Positions 17,168 through 27,200 of a stretch of DNA of 64,000 bases are shown here, in pieces. The stretch spans positions 235,826-299,825 of the forward strand of contig CAMLTW010000003.1 in the NCBI GenBank assembly GCA_946486375.1, written 5' to 3'. Each line of letters begins with the position of its first letter. Position 1 is the first letter of the stretch. The position numbers and the translations under genes were made by a program. This DNA comes from an uncultured Rikenellaceae bacterium. GTDB lineage: Bacteria > Bacteroidota > Bacteroidia > Bacteroidales > Rikenellaceae. The notes under the pieces are model-generated. The model ran no database searches. It saw only the letters and a program-made list of their open reading frames with translations, and was not told the DNA's origin.

Positions 17168-17917
17168 ATGAATACGAAATACAGATTGCTGTATGCGGAA
17201 GACGATCCGGATCTGCCGGATTGCATGATCCCTTTCCTGACGAAACAGGGATTCGAGGTCATTTTTGCCAAAGACGGAAACGAGGCATGGGAAAAATACC
17301 AGACAGAAGACCCGGATGTCCTGCTGTTGGACAGTCTCATGCCGGGTAAGTCGGGACAGGAAATCACCAAACTGGTTCGCAAGCGGGATACCATTACGCC
17401 GATCGTTTTTCTCACTTCGGTCATGGAAGGCGAGGAAGCGATCCACACCCTGAAAATGGGAGCGGACGATTACATCCGCAAAGACACGATCATGGAGGGA
17501 GAAATGGTACAAAGGCTTTTTACCACGCTTCGCCGCAGTCCCAAACGAGGCGGTCTGATCCGGTTGAGCAATTTTTCCGTGCTCGAACTCAAGGAAATCG
17601 GGAACAAAGGCAAAAGAGTGCTGCATGTCAAAGACAAGACCACCGCTCTTTGTTGTCACGAATACGGCGTCCTGCGATATCTGGTCAACAACTGCAACCA
17701 CCTTGTTCAGCGGGAAGACGTCGCACAGTGCGTTTGGGGATTGAACACCAACGCTTTGGAATACCTGAACAAAACGGTTTCGATTTTGCGGAAGCTGTTC
17801 CGGCCGGATCCGGAAATCAAGATCATCGCTTACAAGAAGGAAGGACTTAAAATTCAGATCGATGTGAATGCCCCGAGCGACATCCTGTTCCAACAGGACG
17901 ACCCGGCAACGGAGTAA
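17168..17917 (+). CDS. OmpR/RprY-like DNA-binding response regulator
   Basis: A 249-residue response regulator. The receiver domain has the acidic pocket EDD (11-13), the phospho-acceptor Asp55 (VLLLDSLMPGKSG), the conserved Thr in PIVFLTS, and a Lys near residue 105 (YIRKD). The C-terminal half is a winged helix of the Trans_reg_C type (YGVLRYLVNNCNHLVQREDV, then LNKTVSILRKLF). It is the cognate partner of the kinase directly upstream (7-base gap). A strong terminator follows. Targets are not visible, but the adjacent NVEALA operon and efflux operon are candidates. Confidence 0.92.
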   Translation: MNTKYRLLYAEDDPDLPDCMIPFLTKQGFEVIFAKDGNEAWEKYQTEDPDVLLLDSLMPGKSGQEITKLVRKRDTITPIVFLTSVMEGEEAIHTLKMGADDYIRKDTIMEGEMVQRLFTTLRRSPKRGGLIRLSNFSVLELKEIGNKGKRVLHVKDKTTALCCHEYGVLRYLVNNCNHLVQREDVAQCVWGLNTNALEYLNKTVSILRKLFRPDPEIKIIAYKKEGLKIQIDVNAPSDILFQQDDPATE

Positions 17918-17936
17918 AACCCGAAAAACGAACGGA

Positions 17937-17967
17937 AGAGGCGCCCTGGGGCGCCTCTTTCTTTTTC
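17937..17967 (+). terminator. Intrinsic terminator of the two-component operon
   Basis: GAGGCGCC (17938-17945) and GGCGCCTC (17950-17957) form a perfect 8-base stem with a CTGG loop, extended by one A-T pair, followed by TTTCTTTTT. It is 20 bases after the response-regulator stop. Confidence 0.9.
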
Positions 17968-18039
17968 ATCGGCCGAAGCCGCCTTATCCGCCTTTTGGAA
18001 CGGTTTTCGCAGCGAATCCCGCAACGGACGACGTCCGCA

Positions 18040-18047
18040 TACTTTTG
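18040..18047 (+). promoter_or_regulatory. Promoter -7 box for the HdeD-like gene
   Basis: TACTTTTG matches TAnnTTTG exactly and lies 19 bases before the ATG at 18067. No TTTG is seen at -33. Confidence 0.5.
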
Positions 18048-18066
18048 TTCATTAAAATAAACGGAT

Positions 18067-18690
18067 ATGCAAACTTTTTACGAAAAAATCGATTACGCCG
18101 TGAAGAACTGGTGGCTCTCCCTGATCGTGGGCATTCTCTTCGTCGGTATCGGCATCCTGCTGATGTTCACACCGGTTCAAAGCTATATCGCCCTGAGCAT
18201 CTTGTTCAGCGTCACGATGTTCGTGAGCGGTATCTTCGAAATCGTCTTCGCCGCCAGCAACCGCAAAACCCTGTCGAGCTGGGGCTGGTATCTGGCAGGA
18301 GGGATCATCGACCTGATCCTCGGTATCTACCTGATGCTTTATCCCGGCATGTCGATGATGATTCTGCCTTTCGTCCTCGCTTTCTGGCTCATGTTCCGGG
18401 GATTTTCCGCCATCGGTTATTCCATAGACCTGCAACGGTACGGAAACCGCAGCTGGGGATGGGCGCTGGTACTGGGCATCCTCGCCATCATCTGCGCCTT
18501 CCTGTTCATCTGGCAGCCGATCGCCGGCGCGATCACGGTGGTTTACTTCGTGGCATGGGCTTTCCTGTTCATCGGCATCTTCCGAATCGTTTTCGCTTTC
18601 CAGCTTCGGAAACTGCATCATACGGCAGTACGGGACGGAAAAAGCATTCGGGAAGAAATCCGGGAAGAGAACCGCACTCATCGGGATTGA
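18067..18690 (+). CDS. HdeD/DUF308-family membrane protein
   Basis: A 207-residue, six-helix integral membrane protein with the DUF308 repeat pattern: paired helices with GILFVGIGILLMFTP, SWGWYLAGGIIDLILGIYL and GWALVLGILAIICAFLFIWQP. Helix-turn-Gly/Pro signatures repeat three times, typical of HdeD, a protein named for acid resistance in E. coli. The C-terminus is a charged cytoplasmic tail (SIREEIREENRTHRD). It is a single-gene unit between two terminators. Its role in this organism is unknown; a stress-related envelope function is inferred from the family. Confidence 0.88.
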   Translation: MQTFYEKIDYAVKNWWLSLIVGILFVGIGILLMFTPVQSYIALSILFSVTMFVSGIFEIVFAASNRKTLSSWGWYLAGGIIDLILGIYLMLYPGMSMMILPFVLAFWLMFRGFSAIGYSIDLQRYGNRSWGWALVLGILAIICAFLFIWQPIAGAITVVYFVAWAFLFIGIFRIVFAFQLRKLHHTAVRDGKSIREEIREENRTHRD

Positions 18691-18742
18691 CCCTGCATTC
18701 GACCACGCCGTGAATTCATGGCCGAGATTACCAAAAAGAAAA

Positions 18743-18772
18743 CGCCCGGTTATACAACCGGGCATTTTCTTT
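18743..18772. terminator. Bidirectional terminator between converging genes
   Basis: GCCCGGTT (18744-18751) and AACCGGGC (18756-18763) form a perfect 8-base stem with an ATAC loop. T-rich sequence follows on the plus side (ATTTTCTTT) and on the minus side (GTTTTCTTTTT). It lies between the HdeD-like gene (plus) and the DUF4861 gene (minus) and can serve both. Confidence 0.88.
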
Positions 18773-18788
18773 CATGGAAGAAGGAAAA

Positions 18789-20015
18789 TTATTTCTTCCC
18801 TTTAACCGTCACTTCGACCGGCAATTCGTCTTTCCAGGCATCCACATACCGAAAAAACGCATCGGCGCTCTTATAACCGAACTCTTCCTTCTCGGCTCCG
18901 AAAGTGATCCGATAACAAATCTTTCCCTCGCCGTCCGGTTTCACCAGATAAAGGTAATTGACCCTGTCTTCCGCCGGCTTCACCACGTACCGGGCCGGAA
19001 TCGCAATTCCCAACCCTACCGTCTGCTGCGGATACTTCACGGTATCGGTCACGGGAAAATCCCGCCCCCAGTCGGCCACCATTCCCCGACCGTCGGTATG
19101 CATCACGTCCCCTTTCCGGATTTTCTGGACTCCGGTAGCGAATACCATATCTTTCGCCCCGTCCCCCGTAAACCGGTGGCATACCTGTGCATCCCGATGC
19201 CCCGCATACAGATAGTAGCGGCTCAATACGTTTATCTTCTTCCCGTTGTATTCCCAGTTTTCCACTTCCATATCCACTACCGTCCGCACCGGGCCTTTGG
19301 CCAATACACGGGCTTCCCGACGGGTCATCGGATCGATGTGGATGGTTTTCCGGCCGTCCCATCCCTTGATCGCTCCCAAGCCGACGCTTCCGCCCACGTA
19401 AAGCACGTCATCCCCGTACTTTTCTTCCAACTGGCGGTCGGTCGGATACCACATCGTCACCGGCAACTCGATACGCGGAACGACCTTTCCATAGATATCC
19501 ACCGTTTGCTTCTTGTCGAAATAGATGCGATAGGCCGTCAGTTCCGACTCGAACGCAGGCCCGTGGTGGTGAAGCTTGTTGTACATATTGTCTTCCGTCC
19601 CTACGATGGCGTCCTTCGGTACGATCTTGCCGTTTTCCTTCAAAAACATCTGGGCATTCACCCGGTATTTATAGCGTGCCGGATCGGCGGGACTTTCCGA
19701 AAAAAATATCTTCACCGTCCGACTCTGCCGGGGCTTCAAGTCGATTACGAAAGACAGTTCACGGGTCGCTCCGCCGTCCAATACATCGAACTGGGAGGGA
19801 ATCTCTTTCCTTCCGTCCAGCACCACGGCGCTTTTGAAATTTTCATTTCCGACTTTCAAGACCACGGGAGCATCGGTCAGCGCCACGGCATTGGGGTTCC
19901 TCACCACGCATACCGCTTCGTCTTTCCCCGTCTCTACATGGATGACCGGCTGCGCATAACTCGCGGTTACAGTCAGGCCTACGAGTGCAGCAAAGGCAAA
20001 CCAGATTTTTTTCAT
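18789..20015 (-). CDS. DUF4861 family secreted protein of the pectin locus
   Basis: A 408-residue protein of the DUF4861 family. The Met-Lys-Lys start is preferred to one five codons upstream because it gives a normal signal peptide ending near TASYAQ. Family-like features are the early beta-rich region (VCVVRNPNAVALTDAPVVLK), the conserved NMYNKLHHHGPAFESELTAYRIYFDKKQTVDIYGK stretch (with HHHGP near residue 150), and a C-terminal beta sandwich. Members occur in pectin and other uronate polysaccharide loci and are probably carbohydrate-active, but I do not know of a firmly assigned activity. It starts 11 bases after the GH28 gene and so shares its transcript. Confidence 0.78.
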   Translation of the reverse strand: MKKIWFAFAALVGLTVTASYAQPVIHVETGKDEAVCVVRNPNAVALTDAPVVLKVGNENFKSAVVLDGRKEIPSQFDVLDGGATRELSFVIDLKPRQSRTVKIFFSESPADPARYKYRVNAQMFLKENGKIVPKDAIVGTEDNMYNKLHHHGPAFESELTAYRIYFDKKQTVDIYGKVVPRIELPVTMWYPTDRQLEEKYGDDVLYVGGSVGLGAIKGWDGRKTIHIDPMTRREARVLAKGPVRTVVDMEVENWEYNGKKINVLSRYYLYAGHRDAQVCHRFTGDGAKDMVFATGVQKIRKGDVMHTDGRGMVADWGRDFPVTDTVKYPQQTVGLGIAIPARYVVKPAEDRVNYLYLVKPDGEGKICYRITFGAEKEEFGYKSADAFFRYVDAWKDELPVEVTVKGKK

Positions 20016-20026
20016 ATCCTTGTCCG

Positions 20027-21652
20027 TCAATTGTTTTCAAGTACCACTACCTTCGTATCCTCCACGTCGAGCCTGCTGTTTCCGGCGTTGATGGTCTTCG
20101 ATGAAACCTTGATGTTCGCATTTCGGGTTCCCTTCACTTCCAGCGCCGTTTCCAATCCCTCCGGGCAATCGAAATTTTGGATATTGAGGTTCTTGCCGTT
20201 CTTGATTTTAAGCGCGGCCCCGATTTTCGGTTCCACGTAAATGTTTTTGAGGTTCACGCCGTCCACTTCCCGCAGTTCGGCTCCATAGGTCGCGCTGATG
20301 CAAGCGTTTTCCACGTTGATGTTGGTAATGTTCATTTCGGGAAGCCCGTTGAAATACATGGCCCGGTAAGCGTTCCGGCAGAACACGTTCTTAATGTATA
20401 TGTTCCGGAACGACGGCGTTTCTTCCGTCACCGCCGGAATGGGGTCGGTATCCTTGTCGCCCGGTTCGATACCGGCCTGCAGCACTTCGGCAGCCGAAAG
20501 CCCCATATAATAAAGGTCGAACAGCACCGCTTCGGTCGCCAGATCGACCATGCTCAGATTCTCGGCGTAAATGTTTTCCACGACGCCCCCGCGGCCCCGC
20601 TTGCTCTTGAAGCGCAGCCCCACGTCGGTGCCCAGGAACTTGCAGTTGGAAACCGAAATGTTCCGGGCGCCTCCCGACATTTCGCTCCCGACCACGAAAC
20701 CGCCGTGCGCCTTGAACACCACGCAGTTGTCCACGATTACGTTTTCCGTCGGTCTGGCCCGTTTCCGCCCTTCGGCATCCTTGCCGGACTTGATGCAGAC
20801 CCCGTCGTCCCCGACGTCGAATTTCGTATTCACCACGATTACGTTCCGGCAGGATTCCACGTCCAGCCCGTCCCCGTTGGCCGCCCAGTCCGGATTCCGC
20901 ACCACCAGGTTGTCCACGATCACGTTTTCGCAGAACAACGGATGAATCGTCCAGCAGGGCGAATTCTGAATCAGCACGTCTTCCAGCAGCACGTTCTTAC
21001 ATTCGATCAGGCTGACCATCACGGGCCGTATCCGGGCCCGGTTGCCGGCGGGCATCCAGCGTCCGTCCTTCGCCGTGCCCGGCTGCGACGTAACGAAATT
21101 CCATTCGGCTTCCGTCACCTTTTCCCGAGCCAGCGGACGCCAGGCCTGCCCGGAACCGTCAATGGCCCCTTTCCCCGTAATGGCGATGTTTTCGGCTCCC
21201 CGCGCCGAGATCGGCGACTGGCAACGCTTCGATTCCCAGCCTTCAAACCACGTGTCAATGACCGGATATAAAGCCAGATCGGGATTGAAAACGATCAAAG
21301 CCCCCTTTTCCAGATGCAGGTTCACGTTGCTTTTCAGCACGATCGGCCCCGTGTACCACACCCCGGCCGGAACCACCACCGTACCGCCTCCTTTGGCGTT
21401 CACGTCGTCGATCGCCTGCGCGAACGCCTCCGTATTCATGGCTATGCCGTTTCCGATGCCGCCCGCATCGGCGAGGTTCACCGAGTAGTCCGGAAAGACG
21501 GGTTTCTGCACGCGGGGCATGTCGAATTTCAGGTTCTCGTACAGATACTCGTATTCATAGGCCGCCGGCGCTGTTCCGCCTCCGCTTCCGCAGGCACAAA
21601 GGCAGAACGCCGAAGCCGCGGCAAGAGCCGCCTTTCCCCAAAGATTTTTCAT
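20027..21652 (-). CDS. GH28 polygalacturonase-like lipoprotein
   Basis: A 541-residue right-handed beta-helix enzyme of GH28. The signal ends in a lipobox (FCLCACG, Cys21), so it is a surface or periplasmic lipoprotein. The GH28 signatures are present: NGD (Asn259, Asp261), the Asp-Asp pair in VGDDGVCIKSGKD (Asp282, Asp283), HG in FKAHGGFVVGSE (His316), and RxK in LRFKSKRG (Arg347, Lys349). Family members hydrolyse galacturonic-acid links in pectin, and the Bacteroidales forms are often exo-acting on rhamnogalacturonan or galacturonan. It is the first gene of a two-gene operon with DUF4861, opposite the glycosidase operon at 22031. Confidence 0.92.
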   Translation of the reverse strand: MKNLWGKAALAAASAFCLCACGSGGGTAPAAYEYEYLYENLKFDMPRVQKPVFPDYSVNLADAGGIGNGIAMNTEAFAQAIDDVNAKGGGTVVVPAGVWYTGPIVLKSNVNLHLEKGALIVFNPDLALYPVIDTWFEGWESKRCQSPISARGAENIAITGKGAIDGSGQAWRPLAREKVTEAEWNFVTSQPGTAKDGRWMPAGNRARIRPVMVSLIECKNVLLEDVLIQNSPCWTIHPLFCENVIVDNLVVRNPDWAANGDGLDVESCRNVIVVNTKFDVGDDGVCIKSGKDAEGRKRARPTENVIVDNCVVFKAHGGFVVGSEMSGGARNISVSNCKFLGTDVGLRFKSKRGRGGVVENIYAENLSMVDLATEAVLFDLYYMGLSAAEVLQAGIEPGDKDTDPIPAVTEETPSFRNIYIKNVFCRNAYRAMYFNGLPEMNITNINVENACISATYGAELREVDGVNLKNIYVEPKIGAALKIKNGKNLNIQNFDCPEGLETALEVKGTRNANIKVSSKTINAGNSRLDVEDTKVVVLENN

Positions 21653-22030
21653 TCCAACAGTTTGTTTTTAGGTTAATATTCGATCACGAATCCGTGTCGC
21701 CTCCGGAAACCGTTTTCCGCTTCCGGGCTTTACAAAAATAGCCAATTTTGATTAAAAGGAAATTAAAAAGCGAAAGGGGAACGGACGGCTATCAAAAAAT
21801 ACAGTTTTTTTATCAAAATATCCAAGCCGTATCCGGTGAATGTTCCTAATTTTGTCATATTGGAGATTTTATCGGTTCGGCAGCAGCGAAGCAAAGACCG
21901 TCCGAAGGTATCATGACATGCACAAGGATCGAAAAAGCGTGTGCGCTTCGCAGGCAGGAAAACCGCCCGGACGAAATTCCGGAACGAAAGATTTGAAATA
22001 AAGCGATAACAACCAACTTAAAACCGAAAA
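21653..22030. promoter_or_regulatory. Divergent promoter region of the pectin locus
   Basis: A 378-base stretch without a gene, AT-rich at 21730-21860. On the minus strand it holds TATTTTTG (21733-21740), facing GH28. On the plus strand it holds TAATTTTG (21847-21854), facing the glycosidase gene, which would give a leader of about 170 bases. Between them are two direct 13-base repeats (21790-21802 and 21811-21823). A 12-base string, TTGATTAAAAGG (21748-21759), is also found at the SusC start. I see no RNA gene here. Confidence 0.6.
21790..21823 (+). repeat. Two direct repeats, possible regulator sites
   Basis: TATCAAAAAATAC (21790-21802) and TATCAAAATATCC (21811-21823) agree at 11 of 13 bases. 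Their starts are 21 bases apart, about two helical turns, which suits a dimeric activator. They lie between the two outward-facing -7 boxes. Confidence 0.4.
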
Positions 22031-24145
22031 ATGAAAAAACTGCTCTTTGCACTCGCTTCGCTCTCGGTCGCCTGTTCGTCCGCGGACAACTCGCCGATCG
22101 ACCGTCAGGCGCTCGTTACCCGGCACAACATCGCCGTAGACAAATTCGATCCGCTTTCCTCCGTCTCGGTGGGAAACGGCAAATTCGCCTTTACGGTGGA
22201 TGCCACCGGATTGCAGACTTTCCCGGACTTTTATAAAGCAGGGGTGCCTCTGGGCACTCATTCGGAATGGGGCTGGCATTCCTTCCCTAATCCAAAAAAA
22301 CTGCGGCATGAAGAAACGTTGCGGGACTACGATTTTCGGGGGAAACCGGAACCGTATGCCATTCAGTACAAAGAGCCGGAACGGAACAAAGAGGCTTCGG
22401 ACTGGTATCGGGTCAACCCGCACCGCATTCACTTGGGATACATGGGGCTGGAAACGAACGGCCTCACGCCGGAACAGATAGCCGGCGTGAAACAGACGAC
22501 CGATCTGTGGAACGGGCGGATATCGAGCACGTTCACCATCGCGGGCCAACCCGTAGCCGTGGAAACGGTCTGCAGCCCTTCGCAGGACATGGTGGCGACG
22601 ACGGTTTCCTCGCCGTTGATGGGCAAAGGCGATCTGAAACTGAACTTCCGGTTCCCCTACCCGTCCGGCGGACATTCGGACGACGCTTCGGATTGGAACA
22701 GTCCGGAAAAACATGCGACCAAAGTGGTGGAACAGGGGAATGACTTCGCCGTGCTGGAACGGACGCTGGACAGTACGACCTATTTCGTCCGGATCGAGTG
22801 GAACGGTCCGGCGACCCTGACGGAAAAGGACGCTCATTATTTCGTGCTGACTCCGCAAAGCGATTCCCTGTCCGTCAGCTGCCTGTACAGCCAGACGAAT
22901 CCGGCTGCGACGAATCTGCCGGAATACGCAGCGACAGCGGACGAAACGGCGGCCTATTGGAACAGTTTCTGGCAGCGGGGCGGAGCGGTCGATTTCTCGC
23001 AGTGCAAGGATCCGAGAGCGGCGGAACTGGAACGGCGCGTGGTGCTTTCGCAATACCTGACGGCCCTCCAGTGTGCGGGTTCCTTCCCGCCGGCGGAATC
23101 GGGACTTACCTACAATACATGGTACGGCCGGCCGCACCTGGAAATGCATTGGTGGCACGGGGTGCACTTCGCCCTCTGGGGACGCCCCGACCTGCTGGAA
23201 CGGAGCCTCGACTGGTATCCGAACGTGGCCTATCCGGTGGCGAAGCAGATCGCCCAGCGGCAGGGATTCGACGGTATCCGGTGGATGAAGATGACCGACA
23301 ATTGGGCCAACGAAGCCCCGTCGAGCGTCGGTTCCTTCCTGACCTGGCAGCAGCCGCACTACATCTATTTTGCGGAGCTGATGTACCGCAGCAACCCCAC
23401 GCCCGAAGTGCTCGAAAGGTACAAGGACATGGTCTTCGAAACGGCCAAATTCATGGCTTCTTTTCCCACTTACGAAGAGCTTGAAATCCGCTATGTCCTG
23501 AAAGGCATGATTCCGGCGCAGGAAACACTGCGGGCCTCGGAAACCATCAATCCGCCGTTCGAACTGTCCTACTGGCATTGGGCGCTTTCCACGGCGCAAC
23601 AGTGGCGGGAACGGCTCGGCATGGGACGCGAACCTCAGTGGGACGTGATTCTGGACAAACTCTCTCCGCTGGCCGCCAAAGACGGGAAATACCTGGCCTC
23701 GGAAGACGCCGTGGACACCTATTCGGACGTCCGGTTCACTTCGGATCATATGATCGTGCTCGGCGCGTTCGGCATGTTGCCGAAAAACAAACTGTTCACG
23801 GAAGAAATCATGGGCAACACCTTCGACTGGATATGGGACAATTGGAACTGGGGCCGGACGTGGGGCTGGGACTATCCCATGACCGCCATGTCGGCCGCCC
23901 GGCTCGGAAAAGCGGATAAGGCCGTGGATGCCCTGCTGATGGAAAAACGGACGAATACCTACCTGGCGAACGGACACAACTACCAGGACGACCGGTTGCG
24001 GATTTACCTGCCGGGGAACGGCGGCCTGTTGACGGCGGTGGCGATGATGTGCGCCGGCTGGGACGGCAGCGAAGGCGATTGCCCCGGCTTCCCGAAGGAC
24101 GGCAACTGGAACGTGAAATGGGAAGGACTGGAACCGATGCCTTAA
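22031..24145 (+). CDS. Six-hairpin glycosidase-like lipoprotein
   Basis: A 704-residue protein. The signal ends in a lipobox (LSVACSS, Cys15). An N-terminal beta-sandwich (about residues 20-290) precedes an (alpha/alpha)6-barrel domain, seen in the runs YNTWYGRPHLEMHWWHG, FALWGRPDLLERSLDWY and HWALSTAQQWRERLGMG. This two-domain design is that of clan GH-L type enzymes (GH65, GH95 and relatives); the acidic residues in LEMHWW are candidate catalytic positions. I cannot assign a numbered family. Context (GH28, GH105 and GH106 alongside) points to a pectic side-chain or backbone glycan. It has its own promoter region and is followed by another box before the DUF4450 gene. Confidence 0.7.
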   Translation: MKKLLFALASLSVACSSADNSPIDRQALVTRHNIAVDKFDPLSSVSVGNGKFAFTVDATGLQTFPDFYKAGVPLGTHSEWGWHSFPNPKKLRHEETLRDYDFRGKPEPYAIQYKEPERNKEASDWYRVNPHRIHLGYMGLETNGLTPEQIAGVKQTTDLWNGRISSTFTIAGQPVAVETVCSPSQDMVATTVSSPLMGKGDLKLNFRFPYPSGGHSDDASDWNSPEKHATKVVEQGNDFAVLERTLDSTTYFVRIEWNGPATLTEKDAHYFVLTPQSDSLSVSCLYSQTNPAATNLPEYAATADETAAYWNSFWQRGGAVDFSQCKDPRAAELERRVVLSQYLTALQCAGSFPPAESGLTYNTWYGRPHLEMHWWHGVHFALWGRPDLLERSLDWYPNVAYPVAKQIAQRQGFDGIRWMKMTDNWANEAPSSVGSFLTWQQPHYIYFAELMYRSNPTPEVLERYKDMVFETAKFMASFPTYEELEIRYVLKGMIPAQETLRASETINPPFELSYWHWALSTAQQWRERLGMGREPQWDVILDKLSPLAAKDGKYLASEDAVDTYSDVRFTSDHMIVLGAFGMLPKNKLFTEEIMGNTFDWIWDNWNWGRTWGWDYPMTAMSAARLGKADKAVDALLMEKRTNTYLANGHNYQDDRLRIYLPGNGGLLTAVAMMCAGWDGSEGDCPGFPKDGNWNVKWEGLEPMP

Positions 24146-24181
24146 TCTTTCCGACCGAAGCGGAAAAACCGATAATTTATT

Positions 24182-24189
24182 TATATTTG
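24182..24189 (+). promoter_or_regulatory. Promoter -7 box for the DUF4450 operon
   Basis: TATATTTG matches TAnnTTTG exactly. It lies 67 bases before the DUF4450 start and just ahead of an inverted repeat. There is no TTTG at -33. Confidence 0.5.
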
Positions 24190-24198
24190 TAACGGACT

Positions 24199-24232
24199 GT
24201 TCACCCTAATTCTGCGAAGAGTTAGGGTGAAC
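24199..24232 (+). promoter_or_regulatory. Perfect 11-base inverted repeat, operator or leader hairpin
   Basis: GTTCACCCTAA (24199-24209) and TTAGGGTGAAC (24222-24232) are perfectly complementary with a 12-base spacer. It begins 10 bases past the TATATTTG box, so it would lie at the very start of the transcript, and it is followed by a weak TTTCAAAA. It could be an operator, a stabilising leader hairpin, or the terminator of the upstream gene with a poor T-run. Confidence 0.55.
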
Positions 24233-24255
24233 TTTCAAAAGCCCCGACCGACGAC

Positions 24256-27200
24256 ATGCGAACCATTCTGCTGACCTTATTGCTGACTTCTTTTCTTTTT
24301 CCGGTTTCCGCGCGACATGCGGGCGAAGGAACCGCCTGGTGGCACGGTAAAAAACGGGAACTCCGTTACCGTCCCGACGGGGAAGATTTCGTGATCGTGA
24401 ACGGCGAGCGGCGTTTTACCCGCGCTCTGTATGGAACGAACACCGCTTTCCGGGTGGAAACGGGCGACCGGCCCGAATTCGCCTTCTACATGCCGGGCAT
24501 GGGCGGAAACGTCCGGCTGGGACTGCTGGCCGGAGGGAAATCCCTCTGGCTGGACAAGGCGGAATATGTCGAATCCCGTTACCGACCGGGAGCCCGGCTC
24601 TATACGGTGAAAGACCCGGCCATGGGGCCGAAGGGGAAAATCGACCTGTACGTGCTGGCGCTCGGCCGGGGCGAAGGCTTGATTCTCCGGGCCGTGTCTT
24701 CCGGCCTTCCGGCGGGAACGGAACTGGTTTGGTCTTATGGAGGCGCTTCCGGCGCACGCCTGAGCCGCAACGGAGACATGAACGCCGATCCGGAGTCGAG
24801 TTTCTACCTGCTGCCGGAATATTGCGTGGAGAATCGATTGGAAATCCGGGGGGAAACCTTCGCTCTCCGGTTTGGCAACAAACGGGATACGTTCGAAATG
24901 AGCGGACGGTTTCCGGAAGGAAGCCGGTTGTGGCGGGGAGATGCCCGACGGCTTTCCACCCCTGCGGAAGCATGCGGCGTGGCGGATGGCCGGGACTTTC
25001 CCGTACTCATCGGACGGAAGAATTTCGGTGGAAACGACACGCTTTTTTTGTGCCTGTATAACACCGGAACCCGGCGAATCGACCGCTATGCGGAACTGCC
25101 GGAAGTGTTCCGGGAAGCGGAAACGCATCGCAGGGCCGTAGCGGGGAGAATCCGGATCGACACGCCTGACCCATACCTGAACGCTATGGGAGGTGCATTG
25201 GCCGTGGCTGCGGATGCGATCTGGGAATCCCCCTCCTACCTGCACGGAGCGATCGGGTGGCGGGTACAGTTGCCGGGATGGCGGGGAGCCTATGCGGGGG
25301 ATTTCCTCGGCTGGCACGACCGGGCACGGGAACATTTCACCGCTTATGCAGCCTCGCAGCGAATCAACATGCCCGACAAGCCGGTCATCATGGACACTGT
25401 CCTGAATCTGGCCCGGACGGCAAAGATTCCGGGAACGCCGATGTACAGCAGCGGTTACATCAGCCGCTATCCCGGACGTACGGAGGACATGAGCCACTAC
25501 GACATGAACCTCGTTTACATCGACGCCCTGTTGTGGCACCTGAACTGGACGGGGGACACGGCCTATGCCCGGCAGGTATGGCCGGTGCTGGAACGGCATC
25601 TGGCTTGGGAAAAACGCAACTTCGATCCGGACGGGGACGGGTTGTACGACGCTTATTGCTGCATCTGGGCCAGCGACGCGCTTCAATACGGAGGCGGGAA
25701 TGTGACGCATTCGTCGGCCTACAACTACCGGGCGAACCGGATCGCAGCGCAGATCGCCCGATTGCTGGGCGAGAACCCGGCCCCTTATCAGGCGGAAGCC
25801 GACAAAATACACAAAGCCGTCCGGGAAAATTTGTGGATGCGGGAACGGGGACACTGGGCCGAATTTCGGGATTATGGGGGGAGGCAGCGGCTTCATGCTT
25901 CTCCAGCGGTGTGGACGTTCTATCATGCCGTGGATTCCGACCTGTCTTCGGACGGTCTCGAAGCCTGGCAGGCGGCCCGGTATGTGGATCGGGCGATTCC
26001 GCACATTCCGGTCCGGGCCGAAGGCTATCCGGACGATGGCAGCTACGTGGTCGCCACGACGAACTGGATGCCTTATGTCTGGTCGATCAACAACGTAGCT
26101 TTCGCCGAATCGGCTCACACCGCCCTCGGCTTGTGGCAGGCGGGAATGAACGAGCGCGCTTACGGCCTTTTCAAGGGAACGATCCTCGATGCCATGTATC
26201 TGGGGGGTAGTCCGGGAAACGTGGGACAGGTGAGTTTTTACGATGCGGCCCGCGGAGAAACCTATCGAGACTTCGCCGACCCGACGGGTGCGGCGGCACG
26301 GGCGCTGGTACAGGGACTATTCGGCATCCGGCCCGACGCCCTGCACGGAAAACTGGAGATTCGTCCGGGACTGCCCTCGTCGTGGGAACACGCTTCGTTT
26401 TCGACGCCGGACGTCGACTTTTCCTATCGCCGAAAGGGAGTGACGGAAACCTATACGGTCAACCAACGGCTGCCGAAACGCTGTCGTCTGTTTCTGACGG
26501 TTCCGGCCCTTCGGGAATTCGTCGGAACGGTCACCGTGAACGGTGAGAAAGTCCGTCCCCTGCGGGAAACCGGCGTCGGTCGTCCCGTCTGGAAGATCGA
26601 CTGCGGAACGGCGGAAAGCATGCAGGTGGAAATCGCATGGAAAGGGAAACCGATCGTCAATAAAACCGATTGTCCGGACGTTATAGCTCAGGGAGACCGT
26701 CTGACCGTACGGCTGGCTCCCGGCCAGTCGCTGGAAGAAGTCCGCGACCCCCAGGGAGTGGTATCCGAACCTGTTCGGAAGAGCGATTCCTTTTCCGGAC
26801 GGGTAACGGGACAGGAAGGACATCGGACGCTCTTCCTGCGAGTGCGGCAAGGCGATACGCAATGGTATCTGCCGGTGGAAACGGAAATCCGCCCGGCACT
26901 CGAAGCGATCATGGAGGAAAAAGAGGGTAGCAATTTGCATTTCAGAATCATAAACAATTCTTCGGAAAGTGTGCAGGGTACTTATGCCGTGAACGAGGCC
27001 GAATCGGCTCCCTTCGAATTGGACGGACGGGACACTTCTGAAACCTTCGTCTGCCGGGCTTCGTTCGTCCGGATGGGGACGAACCGTCTCCGCCTTTTTC
27101 CGGACGAAGGGAAAGCCGTGGAAATCCGGCTGACCGGCTGGAACTTCCGCAACCCGCGGAATACGGACTATGAACCGGTGGACATGCAGTCCGTCTGGAA

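Noticed and set aside
21911..23977. A 688-codon open frame on the minus strand opposite the six-hairpin protein
   Set aside because: The plus frame has a lipoprotein signal and conserved glycosidase-like motifs; the minus frame has none.
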